Assembly (NCBI GenBank): GCA_021014945.1
Contig: MU266370.1
Span: 1 to 64,000, forward strand
DNA: 64,000 nucleotides
Reading direction: 5' to 3'
Source: Leucogyrophana mollusca
Taxonomy: Eukaryota; Basidiomycota; Agaricomycetes; Boletales
Translations under genes and position numbers: made by a program
The notes under the pieces: model-generated
Databases searched by the model: none
What the model saw: only the letters and a program-made list of their open reading frames with translations
Told to the model about the DNA's origin: nothing
Part shown: piece after piece, positions 31,319 through 44,092 of the stretch
How the letters are laid out: each line of letters opens with the position of its first letter
Position numbering within the stretch: the stretch's first letter is position 1

Positions 31319-31834
31319 TTCTGGATCGGCTTTGTTGGGAAGATTCCTGATGTTTTCTTGGATGTGAGATCGTAAAGCACGAAGCGCAAGCACAAGTCAA
31401 ATGTGAGGCGTCTTGGGTCTTGACTCGAAGGCAAATCAGAAATCTTGATCGGAGTCCAAACCCCCTTTACATTTGGGGGTGTTCATAATATATTCAAGTT
31501 TATTACGTAATATATCTTGATATACATCCACCACAAATGGATTATTCTGTGGATGCCAGGTCTGGGGTCGACAACTACAGCGTCCATTCCCCACAACGCC
31601 CTGCCCATCTTCGCCTCCCATGCCTCGTTACAGCCCTTACTCAGCTCATACCCGCTGATAGTTCCTGGTCGCAGCGCTCTCGCCGCAGGACAAAAAAACC
31701 CATATTATTTGTTCAGTGGTGGTGCTAATTACAAGCCCAAACTGAATACGTCACATGCAGAAGTGCATATAGCGGTTCGCACCCCCGGCCAATACATATT
31801 CAACGAAAGAATCATTTCATACCTCAACAGTATA
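31319..31834. other. Intergenic region, shared 5' region of divergent genes
   Basis: The region lies between the eIF2-gamma start and the start of the small unknown gene. Open frames such as 31517-31927 do not give a convincing product, although extra 5' exons of the plus-strand gene could lie here. Confidence 0.4.
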
Positions 31835-32422
31835 ATGGGAGAAGGTGAGCTGCTCGTGGTCCCGTCTTTGTTCCTCGAGCTGCATCACCGGCCTGTTTCA
31901 TGCACTGATCCGGGTTTCAGACGCTAAATTTCCAGGACAAGGCGGGCAGGGCATTCCCCCCTCTCCTTCGAGGGAGAACCCCGGCCAGGTAGTCACCTCC
32001 ATTTTATTTAGTTCCTGTGATTTATCCTAACGGCCTGTTGTAGGTGTATCCGAAGTCAGACCCAAAAGGTATATCTTGCATGATTGCATGCTCACCTAGC
32101 ACCGTTAATTCTCCTCGAAGCTGCCCCTTCCGCAACCGTACCGGGTTCCGGAAACCAGGATGGATCGTCCTCACTACTGGGAAATCCCTACCTGCTCGAG
32201 GGAGCACTGGAGAAGCTCGAGCACTCAATAGGAGACGTCATAGACCTCATTGAGAGCGAAAGTGCTGCGGTAGGCGGCTCCAGGAAGGAGGGCGCCCTCC
32301 TACAAAAACTGAGTGATTGGAGGGATGAAGTTTCAACACTCCGCGCAGGCCAGAGTAGGGGTGCACAGGCCTATGAACAGAGCAGTTCGCCCGCCAAGGG
32401 AGAAGGAATGTTCACCGATTAG
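31835..32422 (+). CDS. Small protein of 141 residues, unidentified
   Basis: Four exons: 31835-31844, 31921-31988, 32044-32068 and 32100-32422; all phases agree. The sequence starts MGEDAKFPGQGGQGIPPSPS, a Pro/Gly-rich disordered part. It then has a helical segment with NPYLLEGALEKLEHSIGDVI and LLQKLSDWRDEVSTLRAG, which could form a coiled coil, and a polar tail ending GEGMFTD. The size and helical middle recall small subunits of nuclear complexes, but I cannot name one. The 10-bp first exon is inferred from frame only; further 5' exons are possible. Confidence 0.5.
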
Positions 32423-34240
32423 TATTTAGCAATGAGAAACCAAACTGCAACGGGTGCACGAGAGGGAATACCTCGTATACATGAGAGTATCCTAATGCAA
32501 GGTTGTATCCACGCGGATAAAAGTACAAATGTCGGACGACTATAGTATGTATCCCTCCATCAGCTCAGTTTGAGGATATCAACGCAAAGAATCGGAAGCC
32601 ATAGTACAACATAGGTTGAAGCACTGGACGGGACCACATCTATATTACTCGATTGCGTATATGCGGTAACTGTTTCCCAGTACAAAAAATACCAAAATGT
32701 CGACGCGAGGTGCGTGAAAATGACCGCACCAGCGTGCTGTTGGCACCGCCGTCGCGTTGTTCTGGAACAGGCTGCTGGTCCCGGACGGGGTGTTGCCGAT
32801 GCACCGGACGACTTCGGGTAAGGGTAATACTGTACAGAGACTTCCTGCGATGATTGGGACGACCTCTGTCTTCCCGTTGCTGAGACTTCGTGGGGAAGGC
32901 ATCCGGAGCTATGATCAAGGGTTAAGGCAGTCCACTGGCCGATGCATCTTTAAACACGTACGCGGCATCACCAAAGTCGAGGGATTAAACTGCCGAGCTG
33001 GCGTAGAACTCGTCACCGATCCTGAAGGCCCAGCCGGGCACTTTCCGGATGGCCGAACTGCCTCAGCGCTGGCGCTAATGAGTGATTCATCAATGCCTAG
33101 CTGTGTATAGGGATCGTTTTTGCACCGGATAACCAGACGAGTCGACAACGGGAGGATCAGTCTTCCCGTTCGAGCTGTAGTAGAGGTAAGATTCGTCCAC
33201 TATAGCACATAATATCTTCTCTTTACCTCGAAGTTCCGGGACAAAATCATTGCGGTGGCATCGTAGTACAAGTAAAAGTTTGAAATAGGCAGATTTGAAG
33301 GGTAAAAATGACGGTGAGCACGAAGTAAATAGGTGCAGCTTTAGGCCGGCTCGAGTGAGTGTTGCACGGGCAATCTTCCCATAATTTGTGTCAGTTATTG
33401 AGAGCAAGAGAGAGGAACAAAGGTCGAAACAAACCTCTGCCAAAGCAATAATCTGCCAACGCGATCAGAGAAGGTTCCACGCCATTCCGAAGACATATAA
33501 AAGCAACAAACCTTTCTACCGTGCCGCCTGAATTCAGCGGAAGTCAGTGTGTTACAGTTGAGAAGGTCTTCTACGGCGGACAGAAAGCATCGTAAGGATG
33601 AAAGCCGTCGCGCTATATCAACAGAGATTTTCTGCAAGTCTATCGTAGGAGAATTAGTGCTACTCATGAGAAATATTTGTGTGAGGTGGTGTGTAGCAAT
33701 ACAGCGGTGGCAGATGAAGAGAGAAGGACAAGCAACGTATGTGGTGTGGCACAGCTTTAACGCTGCCCGTATTAAAAGCCTGCCACTGCAGGCACCGAGA
33801 GCGGGATGAATCACGGTACATTCCGAGAATGGTGCTCAGCGGAAATCCGGTGGTGGATCCGAGCACACTACACAGGCAATTGATATTGGCGATTGTCGTC
33901 AAGCAAACGTGGAAACACCGTTTCCTCCCTAATTTTTTCACGTACTCGCCCGAGAAGTGGTCTGTAGGCAGAATCGCCTCGGGAGGACCCTGGCAGTTAA
34001 TCTCGTTTCCCCCCACCTTTGTCTCTGAGTTTGAAGTGGTGTCGTGTGGGAAAGGCAGTTACCCGATAAGTATATTCATGGAGATTTGGGTCAAATATTA
34101 TGTAATATATGCACCAAATAATAAAACAACGCGTCCACAACGCGCCTTCCGCTTGTGCCAGTGACGATCAGTTGTTCCACAGTGAGCCGCGTCCAATTGT
34201 TTTGCGCCTGACATCAACGCCGCTTGCAGCCAAAGATACT
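32423..34240. other. 1.8-kb region with unresolved minus-strand coding-like segments
   Basis: Minus-strand open frames at 33395-33814, 33090-33443, 32915-33148 and 32645-32902 follow one another and have protein-like stretches (for example LCAIVDESYLYYSSNGKTD and WCGHFHAPRVDILVFF). I could not splice them into one consistent product and recognise no domain. They may be an unrecognised or decayed gene. Nothing else is seen. Confidence 0.3.
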
Positions 34241-36708
34241 ATGGACTCGTCCTCTCACAGGGCCGAAGAGGAGAAGCAGAAACAGCTCGAAATTCGGAAG
34301 CAAATTAAACTCCTGCAAGCACAGCTCTCAGCACTTCCGGAAGATGCTCTGCTCGAGTCACCAAAGAGGGCGCGTGTGGAACCTACTCTCTTAGCTCCTG
34401 CTACACCATCTCCGAGTAAGCCTTTAATTATAACTGCAGTGAACAGCCAAGCGAGCGCTGATCGTAGAAAAGAAGAGAAAGGTAGAACACAGTGGTACAA
34501 GACACGATTCACATAGCTTAGGTATCGCATTCTGTGGCTCTGGCACGAAGCGCCAGTTAGCCCACAGTGCAAGCGCACCGCCCACTGCTCACGCCCCACC
34601 CCCGAAACCGGCTCCATCAAATGTGCTAAGCAAGCTTGCTGAGTCGAGTACTCGAGCAGGCCACCATGCATCTGTGGATCTATCAACTCGATCACTCACA
34701 CTCGCAGACAAAGCCAAACCAAAAGCTCCCTCCGCGGCTGAACCTTCCTCGTCAACTAGTACCTCATACAATGTCCCGCAGCGCGACGACCGCTTAGCCA
34801 TCATAGAGGAGATGCCGATTGGTCCAGCGGATCATAAGCCCCCATTAGATGATCCCCTCTTCGAACGCCTCGAACCAAATTCAGGCATACGTCTTCTGTA
34901 CGTAGTAATCTATGCTGCCTTTCATGTACGGAACACTCAGCCAGCGGTGGTGGTAGGTCTCGAACACTCTCGCATGATGATCTTCAAGAACATATCCGCG
35001 GACGGTACTATATATCACCGTCACGCCTATACTCCAGCATTCGCCTGTTACCTAGCAAACAGGGGTATGACGTACCTGTAGACGGCGACTGGATCACCAT
35101 TGCAGTGGTCGCTGAGCGAGGTCCAGTAAGGTACAGTCGTGCCCCTGTGGATTTGGCACCTGGGGATGACGGTTGTGCATCGGACGAAGAACCCACGACG
35201 AGCGGGAGCTACCCCGTCCAGAAGGCAGAGGGCAGTCGCCAGAAAGGAAAACCTGTCGGTGAAACGCGCCGGCCCTCCGGTAAAAAGTACGTAAACATGA
35301 AGCTCATCGACTTTGGTGCCCGCACCTCTTCATCAGCAACTGGAGGGAAAGCAGCTATTAGAGGAGACGCATTCTTGTCTCTGCTGCTTTTTGAGTCCGA
35401 CGGTTTCGATCGTGTCAAAGAGGATGACGGGACAGTGAAGAAGATCTACAAGGGAGGAAGCAGGGGTGCTTTCGAAGCCATGTCTAAGTTAAAGGAGGGC
35501 GATGTTATTGCACTGCTCAATCCCAAAGTTTTAAAACCTTTTCAGGTTTGTCTCGATGATTTCCTGTGAGAACTAGGCGACTCTTAATTTTATCATTAGC
35601 GATCAAATGACAACCCTCATCCGACTAACAACATCCTCGCTGTCACTCCTGAAGCTGCCGGGTCCATCGAAATTATCGGACGAGCGAAGGACCTTGGGAT
35701 GTGTAAAGCTGTGAAACGGGATGGCAAGCCCTGCGGAAGCTGGTGCGACAAGCGTGAGAGTGACGTATGCGAGTGGCATTTACAGAGCGCCGTGCAGAGA
35801 CAAAGGGCAGGTCGCGCCGAATTTTCAATTGGGTAGGTTCCTTCCATCCTGCCGGCCCACTTCCGCCCTGACGTACTCCTCAACTTTTCGCAGTACATCA
35901 GGAATGTCGTCTTCTTCTACACGGAAGCGAAAACCGGAGTACGACCCCGCTCGTCAATGGGGCTTGAAACCAACCGACTCGGATCCATCCGGAAATGCGA
36001 CTTACATCGTATCGGGGCATATAGTGGGCAAGTCAACCACCTCAGTAGCAGAGACGATGGGTCGTGAAGGACAGGCGAAAGCGGCCCGCAAGTCAGGGAA
36101 AGATGCGGATCGGGAACTGAAGTCGCTTTTAGACAGGGACAAGGAAGGAATGAGGGCAGTCGTGAAGGCGAGGGAGGTGGCCACGAAGATGGAAGAGCTA
36201 TCCCGAGCTTCGACGGACAAGAGCAAGCGAATTGGCAAGGGAAAGTCAAAGACCCACAACAGGCCGGATAACGAGGACATTTCCAGTCAGGAGCCAGCAA
36301 GCTCCAGCGCAGCCGCCCCTACGAAAATGGCTTACTCTGCACAAATAATCAAGAACCTTGGCTTCGATCCTGCCGCGAAGACGGGTCAAAAGCGAGCAGA
36401 CGATGCTGTCATGCAGCGAAAGGTGTGTTTGTTATATCGGAGAGTCGTTGAGGGGAAGTATGCTTACGCTTTGAGCCCAGTTACAAGCTTTAGCAGCGGT
36501 TCAATCCTCGAGAAAGAACATCAACCTTGCGCCGCGCCCCGGCGCGAAGATTCGCTCGGGAGTGTCAGTGCCCTCGTACGCCTTAGACACCACCGAAGAG
36601 GGAGGGGATGATGGGATAAATCCCAACTTCGACAACCCGGATCGGGGATCTGACATCGGTGAATCGAAAGCTGATGCGATGGTAGACCTGGATGGAAGCG
36701 ACATATAG
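34241..36708 (+). CDS. MCM10: MCM10 DNA replication factor
   Basis: Six exons: 34241-34481, 34522-34897, 34957-35545, 35600-35832, 35894-36422 and 36481-36708, giving 731 residues. The conserved core starts at RDDRLAIIEEMPIGP, continues LEPNSGIRL, SRTLSHDDLQEHIRGRYY and SRLYSSIRLLPSKQGYDVP (OB fold), YVNMKLIDFGAR and GDVIALLNPKVLKP, and has the CCCH zinc finger GMCKAVKRDGKPCGSWCDKR plus CEWH. These are the hallmarks of Mcm10, which binds DNA, the CMG helicase and polymerase alpha at replication origins. The N-terminal coiled coil (EEEKQKQLEIRKQIKLLQ) is also typical. The first intron is only 40 bp. The gene is convergent with the family X polymerase gene. Confidence 0.93.
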
Positions 36709-36928
36709 TCCCCGACCGGTGAAGATCAACTGGGGTATGTATATGTATGAACTTGGGCCTTATGTCCCGAGCTACTTATTCGATAGCTAATCTTACCTTG
36801 TGCCTCAAGCGGACGCGGGTATGGCACAAATGGACATAACTGGGAAATAAAACACAAGTTGGCGGCGACATAATTTACTATAATTTACTACCCTCTGGAG
36901 ACCAACCATAACGTCCTGAACCTTTATA

Positions 36929-39900
36929 TCATCCTCTGACACGCTCACGAGGCTCCTGCCATGGCACACCTATGGATATCAGGGAAATGTGAGCATGGTA
37001 AGGGGATAGATTAAAGACATCCTCACCTAAAATTTTGAAGATCTCTTCTTCCGTTTCGGATGCCACGATATTTCCTAGCGCGGTTAGTGGTGACAAATCC
37101 ATACCAGGTGTGGAAGGATTTCCAGCACTCACCTTCGCTAACCTTCACGCGACGATCACGGGGGTCACGCACAACCCCGCCATACAAGCCACGTTGGTTG
37201 AGCGAATACCCGAGGACATTTGCTTTCATTCTCATCGCACGATTAAACTAAGGTGCGAAATAAGAATAGGGGGGCTCGATTGATGAAACAAGTCGCTTAC
37301 GATATCATCACCCTGGTCCGCCATATGCAGTGTTAGCTCACTTGTTCCAGGTCGCGGATGGGGAACATACCGTGTAATACAATAACGCAGCTCCCCTGCT
37401 TTCCCAAGGCACGCAAAGGATATCTATTCTCCGCCGTTTGGAATTAGGCTCGGGTAGTCTGCAAAGCCCGCGATAAGAAAGCTCGAGGGCAGAGAAATCT
37501 TCCGGTAGCGAAAGGTCCTCCGTCAGAATTTTCGCAGAGTGTAAAGCTGCCAGGATTTCGGGGAGAACCCCTAATGGAACTAGGTGAGTCGAGACTTAGA
37601 GTCGTAAAAATAGATGATGACTAACCTGCATGCGTTTTTCCATCGAAGGGACGACGGGTAATTAAGATGTCTATATCTCCACAGTCAGGTTTTCCCCTAC
37701 ACAGGAATCTGTGTAAACTGGTGGCCAAAGAGCAAAAAAGGGAGATAAAACACCTCCTGAAACTACCCATGATCTCAACGAATAGGTGCGCGTCGAAGTC
37801 GAGGGCTATGCAGGCTGTCAGTAAGCTAAAGCCAAGTATAAGCTGCTCAAGGGACCTATGGGCTTTATCATGTTGAATATCTTTTCTGCTTCACTCCGTG
37901 ACATCCTAGAATTGATGTCTGATCACCGTGCTTTGTCAATCGCGCGACTTCTGTGCTCTGATGAGACTAGGTGCCACCAACCATCATAGAACCGAACACC
38001 AATTTCTTGAACAGTAGAAAGCTTGATTCCGCCTTTACGAGCCTTGACATCGTCAAGCGTCCGACAGCCACTGGCATACCACATGAACGCCGTCTGTCGA
38101 CCTTCATTGATTAGAGAAAGTAAGGTGGTCATTTTTGGGTGGTGGAATGAAGATCAGGTAGGACTTACCAACACCGTATACTCCTTGGAATACATTAATG
38201 ACTTCCACGTCATCAGTCTTCGCATATGCGATGCGGCGTAGACCCCCCGTCTCAATGATTTCCATGATCTACCACACTTGATGAGGTGATTTACGACAAG
38301 GGGGCTGATATGTTCGCCCATACCTTGAGTGCCGTCTTCTCGCCAACACCCTTTATTGCTCGGGCCTGACTGAATGACTTGATTCTTTTTGGGTAGCTGC
38401 GAAGGGCTCTTATACCTAGCACAATATCAATACGCCATATTTTTTGTTCTCTAGCGACTTACATTTGCTATAACTGAATACTCTCCATCGGTCATCATCG
38501 GAAGGCTTTGCCTTGTGAAGCTCCATGAGCTCTTCGAGCTACAGAAGTGCGGTCAATATACAGAACAACTGCAACTTGTATCCTAAGCGAGGCGACCTTG
38601 TCGATAATATCTTGATTGGCGCACACGTGCTGCTGAGGTTCCTTCTTGTCACAGATAAAGCCCTTTGCATGTTGATCATGGTCAGCGCTTTGGGGGGTTT
38701 AGACGGAGGGGCTCACCCTTCTAGGGATGGGTCCTCTCTTGCCCTCTATGTCCCCATCAGATCCATCCCCGTCATCAGAGTCTTCTTGGTCTTGACCCCA
38801 CTGTCGTAAAGCTGAGCATGAGGACAAGGGTAGCACAGGGTCACGCACCGCAGCATCACGCTCGGCCTTTGCCATGGCATAGAAATCAGCCAACGGGTCC
38901 GCTTCCTTACCTGACGCCTCAGAAGGCGGCTTGGCACTATTGTCCGTTACGCCTAGCCCGGGCTTCTCGGAAGGTGAAGTCAGGTTCAAGGGAGCTGGGG
39001 GGAGGACTTTAAAGAGTACGGTCGAACTTGCAGCGTTCTTGATTTTTGTGTCTTGTGTAAAGTCGCTGCGTGTGACACAGGTCAAAGGATCGGTGGGGGC
39101 GTGGTTGGGGTAGGAAGTAATCATGACGCACGAGATACGACTGAAGTCGCCGCTGTCCCCCTCACCATCCCGTTTTCCAACAAGCTTCTGCCAGGTCGTT
39201 CCGGCATCTATCCGTTCATGAAAAGCGGCGTGCAGGAATTCGAAATCCATCCCAGTTCCGTCTACGTCATGGTTAGCTTTATCCTTGCCCTTGAGTTCTC
39301 CAGACTTGCGTCCAGTACGTCCTAACCCGGAGATGACCCAGCTCCAGGTGACCGTTGGGATATGGACAGGTATCGCTGTGAGCGACTTCAGGCCAAGAGC
39401 ACGGAGGGTTGGTCGACTGTTTGCGTCTGTTACGATGTGGGTGACGGCTGAGGGGTCGTATGACGGAACCAGAGTCCCGCCGTGCTTGACAATCTGGTAA
39501 GATAGCAGGGCAAAAATAAGCACATGTAGCGTCAGCGCCGATGTCAGGCTGACTGCCGTAACAAAATTGTAACCAATGGAGCAATCCCGTTTGCAAGGCG
39601 ACAATGAACGGCAATGATTAAGGTACGCAAGAACCAAAGGGGTGGGGACGGGCCCGAAGAACGACAATCAGTGACGAAATAACGGCCGCACGGAAAGGAT
39701 CTAATTTAACAAGCGAGATGGGATTTGCAATGGGAGGACAAGGACACCCACATAATCCATACGTCCTCTCGTCTTCGGACTGGCAAACTGCATGTCACCG
39801 CCAACGTAGAAGATGCGCTTGCCCTCAAGGTAGTTGGTCTTACGGGGTCGATCAGGCTCAAATTGGGCCTGCAATTTTTGGGCGTACTCTAGCGGCGTCA

Positions 39901-41468
39901 TTAGCGGAGGCTTCTCCTTGGATTTCTTTCCGATTTTGGGTTTGCTGACAGACGCCTTGGTCCTGTTGTTAGTCGCGGCTTTGTTCCCTTTGGAACTTTC
40001 CGCTGCGGGAGAACTCGAGGGAAAAGCAATATCGATATCCGAAGACGACATTCGCTTGTGTGCATGCGACGGGGTATTTCCAGGAGAGGTTATTGTGCTG
40101 ACATTCGCAGGGGCGCCCTTGGCAACATTCTGAGCGTATGTAGCACCTCGTGGTTCGGTCGACTCAACAACCATAGGATCCGCCGCATCAGAAGGTTCTC
40201 GCAGAGGGGAGTATTCCTGGAGTGGCAGTTGTGTTGAAGTCGCCTGAGGGATAAACCTAGACTGATCCGGGAAAATCGTGGCTGGGTGTCCAAGAAAAGA
40301 GGGAGCATGGCGTCTTGTATTACCTCCGTCGACGGCGGACGGTTCTGGAGTATCACCTATTATACCCCTCCTGGACGAAGACGCATTGGCACCGGGACTG
40401 TATGCAATTGTGAAGGTGGAAGACCCTTCCGCTGTGATGGTGTTGACAGTCTTGACCTTCATGCTTTGATCGGCCGCGATTGATTGATTTGAAGATTTGG
40501 ATAAGCTCTGCCATGCTGTAGGTGGCATTGTCGCTGATGCAACGGGCCGCGCTAGGGGCGTGTCCACCACGGCATTAACTAGGCTGTTTGAAGAACAAGC
40601 CCTGTTTCTAGGTTTGCTTGGGTCAATTCGAGAGGCATGACCGACTAACGGACTGTCATTTAAATATCGCGATGGCATTCTACCCTCATTCGGGGTAGCG
40701 ACACTTCTGTTGTGCATCTCGGATGCGACTCGGACGTCGGAGCATTGTCCACCTTTCGTGTTCGCTGGTCGCATCTCTCCGGTAAATGTACGGGATAGAT
40801 CTGTTTTTGACTTCGATCTTGGGATCGTTGTTGACGCCCTCTTTCCACGAACACCATCAATCAGAGCCCTGTTTCTTGTTCCATTTTTGTGCGACTTCAG
40901 ATAATGATCAATGAGAATCATAGGTGATGGAACACACTCGTGAGGTATTTCGGCACTTTCATTACGCGAGGGCATAGCGGGGGAAACGGTATCTATCGCA
41001 AACTTTCCATCAGGATCTTCCTGTTTGCGTCTCTTGTCGAGTGCCGTAACCTCAACAGATTTACGCTTGAGACTGTGGCATAGAGTATCAGATGGCAATT
41101 TGATTGATGTAGACAACAAGTGAGCTTGCTTTCCAGAAGACTCATGTGACGAGTCTGGAGGTGATGGAGCTGTGACTTCTTTGGCAACTGTGCGAGATAA
41201 CTCGGAAGTGCGCGTGAAGGGGGCAGTTTCGCGTGGTGGTTCTGCGCGGTGATCTTGCGTCTGGCTACTGTTATCGATTCCAGGGGCATCTTCGTTGGCC
41301 CAGCTCAGGGTTCTCCTGACACATGGATCATGTTGGAGATAAATTAAAACAAAGTACCTTCCTGTCGTACCTTTTCCTCTGGAATTCCAAGCGCTGACGG
41401 ATATATTCGTCCATGTCCTCGTCTGGAAGATTCATCCGCTTTTCCTGCTCAGCAAAAAAATCGTCCAT
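36929..41468 (-). CDS. Family X DNA polymerase with BRCT domain (Pol4/Pol lambda type)
   Basis: Sixteen exons: 41468-41371, 41315-39752, 39493-38717, 38662-38597, 38538-38463, 38415-38324, 38268-38169, 38101-37982, 37918-37856, 37805-37754, 37696-37626, 37579-37371, 37312-37301, 37247-37133, 37074-37027 and 36969-36929. The sum is 3504 nt, 1167 residues. The BRCT domain (LEGKRIFYVGGDMQF, IVKHGGTLVPSYD, THIVTD, WSWVISGLGR) lies near residues 510-610, after about 500 disordered residues. Then come the 8-kDa region (RWRVFSYSKCIRALRSYP), helix-hairpin-helix AIKGVGEKTALK, the fingers and palm with VEIMGSFRRGKPDCGDIDILIT (catalytic Asp pair) and KRRRIDIL (third Asp), and the thumb FNRAMRMKANVLGYSLNQ to the ending PRERVRG. 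It is expected to act in gap filling and end joining. Exon 13 is a 12-bp microexon. Confidence 0.92.
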
Positions 41469-42789
41469 GGTCGAGCAAAAGGGAAGGGGATGGGGGTTTG
41501 TGGAATACAGGCGCGATACGCGTGGAGGCGTGGTTGTGGGTTTGTTCTTATAGGGGACAGGTCACACATGTACGAGCACGTGATATGTCAGAAACGCGAC
41601 GCGCCTCCAGATTGTGACTCTGCGGAAGTAAAAACAAGTCAGACTCAAACCGGATCAGACTTAGACGAAACCAAACCAATTATTGGCGCCTTTTCCAAAC
41701 ACGTTTATGTGCCACCAACGCGATGGAAACGATCAAGGCGCTACCACAGGACAGCAATTATAAGCTCCAGATGGGCTCCGTTCGGCACGGTTTTTCGTCC
41801 CACGTATTGCAGTTCTGCAGCCGGTTATCTGCGCCAGCGTATCGGAGAGTCTTCGAACAAAAATATCGGTGAATCGTCTTCAGAGCGGAAAAAAGATACT
41901 GACCGACGTAGCCGACTGCGGTTTTTGCAGGCGCGCTAACGTCCGATGGCAAGCAAGCACCGGGCCCCAGAAAGCTCTAAACGGGAAGTGACTTGCCCCG
42001 GTAGGCGCCAGTATATTTGTACCTGGGAGAAAATTCACAGCTGTGATAGGGTGGTTAGCGGTGCCGCGCGACGAACCTACCAAAAAAGAGGCTTACAAGC
42101 TTACAGGCAAGCAATTGAGCATGATCATCCAGTTAGGATACGTCTATTAAGAGACGATCAGTTATTGAGCCAATGACCGATGGATCAATGGCAGTTTCTA
42201 GGTGGGCTCCCTTGTGCCAGAAAAAGGACTTGCACATCAAAAATCTCGATACCCTGCATGGCGTGGTTCTTTCAAGAGGCGATACATCACGTAACTTGCG
42301 TCGGCTTTCTTGCCACCATTTTGACCTGGAATCATGGGTCTTATGTCTCCAAATATTGTTCCTGATCAAAAGGTTTATCGCCCTCGCCCATCGATGGACG
42401 TCCTGACTCCATTGTATCTCTTTTTCTCAAAGCAATATCCTTGCCCACACCCGCCGCATCAGCAATTTCCCTCACCCGGTTAGCCTCTTTGGCTGAGTCA
42501 AATATTCCTCGTTTCATCCCATCCACTTGCCTCCACCGCCGTTCAATCTTGCCCTGGACATCTCATTTACCGACACGTTGTTGTGGATCTTTCCCATCTG
42601 AAGTGCACATTCAAAAGGGCCGTTTGTTTGGACCTCGTGCCCAGCTTCTAGTTTCGCTGAGTTCAAGTATAAAAGCTCAGGAGGTGCAGCGGGGTCCAAT
42701 TTCGGTGTCTTGCCAACAACTATCATCCCATCAAGCAGACCGCGCCCGTCCTCTTCAACGAGGTCGCGTTTGCTGGGTACAGTTTAGCC
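41469..42789. other. 1.3-kb region; possible minus-strand coding in its right half
   Basis: 41469-42340 holds nothing I can support. At 42340-42790 the minus strand has protein-like frames: one with IFDSAKEANRVREIADAAG and GEGDKPFDQEQYLET, another with LDPAAPPELLYLNSAKLEAG. I could not join them cleanly. Confidence 0.35.
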
Positions 42790-44092
42790 ATGGCGATTGA
42801 ATTCAGTAACCGCCGCAATGCTCCTCCCGATAGAGAGCAACGTTCGGATGCATTGAATGGCGTGCCCGTGCATCCGCTCGAGTTCGACCACGATGGCTCT
42901 GACGACGGGGACGGGTCTTCGGACACATCCTCTATTCTCACCGAACTCGGACCCGACGACTATCCCACCTACTTCCGGGAAAGCGAGGGCCGGCTCTTCC
43001 ATTCTCATGGTGACTTGCCATATCCATTGCCAGTGGACGCTGCGGAACAACAGGTTTGTCATGTACCAGTCGGAGTCGTGCGTCCATCCGGGTTCGCTGA
43101 CATAAATTCCGACAGCGACTCAACGACCAACACAAGATACTGCGCGACCTGATCCGGTCCCACTACGTTGGTCCAGTCCCCGAAGTCCTCGCCCCAGCAC
43201 CGGGCCCTGCTAAACGCGTGCTTGACCTCTGTACGGGCACAGGCAGATGGTAGGTGATCGGTTGATGGCACATGACCCACGAAATGGTGACGCTTACCTC
43301 TGTTAATTTCAGGCCAATGGATATGGCAAGTTCTTTTCCCCACGTCAAGTTCTATGGAGTCGATATTGGTATGTGCATGGGTGCTCGCTAATTGCCGATC
43401 TTCAATTTTAACACCTTACTAAGTGCCGATCGCGACAAGGATTCCGCGTCCCAACGTCCATTTCGAGATGGCTGATGTGATGCAACCATTGCGGTATCGT
43501 GACAACACTATAGACTTCGTGCATGCGCGTAGCGTGTCATTGGCGGTAGGTCTATTGTTTACGCGTCATGCCGTATTTTTATCGATAACTTTATTGATAG
43601 ATCACGAACTATCCCGACATGTTGGAAGAAGTTGCTAGAGTCCTAAAACCCGGCGGTCTCTTCTTTTCTGGCGAGGTAGCCCGTCAGCCAATGTTCGATT
43701 CTAGTTTTCCCCTTGACCCAGCCGTAGACGCGCCCGGGGCGCAGCGCTTCTTCGAGGTCATAAACAACATGCTTGCGCGTCGCGGTCTGGAGCAGATTTC
43801 GACTCGGATCCCGCGATGGCTCCAAGACTCGGGCCAGTTCACGGCGCCCATCATCAGGGAGTACACCATCCCTATCGGTGACTGGGAAAGCGCCCCTCAC
43901 TCCAAGAGGGTAGGGGTGGAATACAGGCAGGTGATGGAGCGCTTCGCTGACAGCCTGAGACCCATGTTACGAAGCGACGATGCCATCGATGAGAGGGAAT
44001 TCGATGAAGTCGTCCGGGATTATGTCCATGACCTGTACAACGTGCCGGGCATGATTGGGCTATACCGCACCGTCTGGGCGAGGAAGATCTAA
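42790..44092 (+). CDS. SAM-dependent methyltransferase
   Basis: Five exons: 42790-43053, 43116-43249, 43313-43368, 43424-43545 and 43601-44092, giving 355 residues. The Rossmann fold is clear: motif I RVLDLCTGTGRW, then PHVKFYGVDIVPI, the acidic MADVMQPLRYRDNTIDFVHARSV (motif II/III) and MLEEVARVLKPGGLFFSGEV. The layout resembles the LaeA-like and UMTA-type methyltransferases that are expanded in fungi and usually act on small molecules or as regulators. The N-terminal 90 residues are acidic and disordered (DHDGSDDGDGSSDTSS). The substrate is unknown. The start codon shares a CATG palindrome with a minus-strand ATG. An upstream non-coding or coding exon cannot be excluded. Confidence 0.85.

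Noticed and set aside
38771..38815. A 36-bp GT-AG segment in exon 3 of the polymerase
   Set aside because: It is below the usual intron minimum in this window and the sequence stays open in frame, so I left it as coding.
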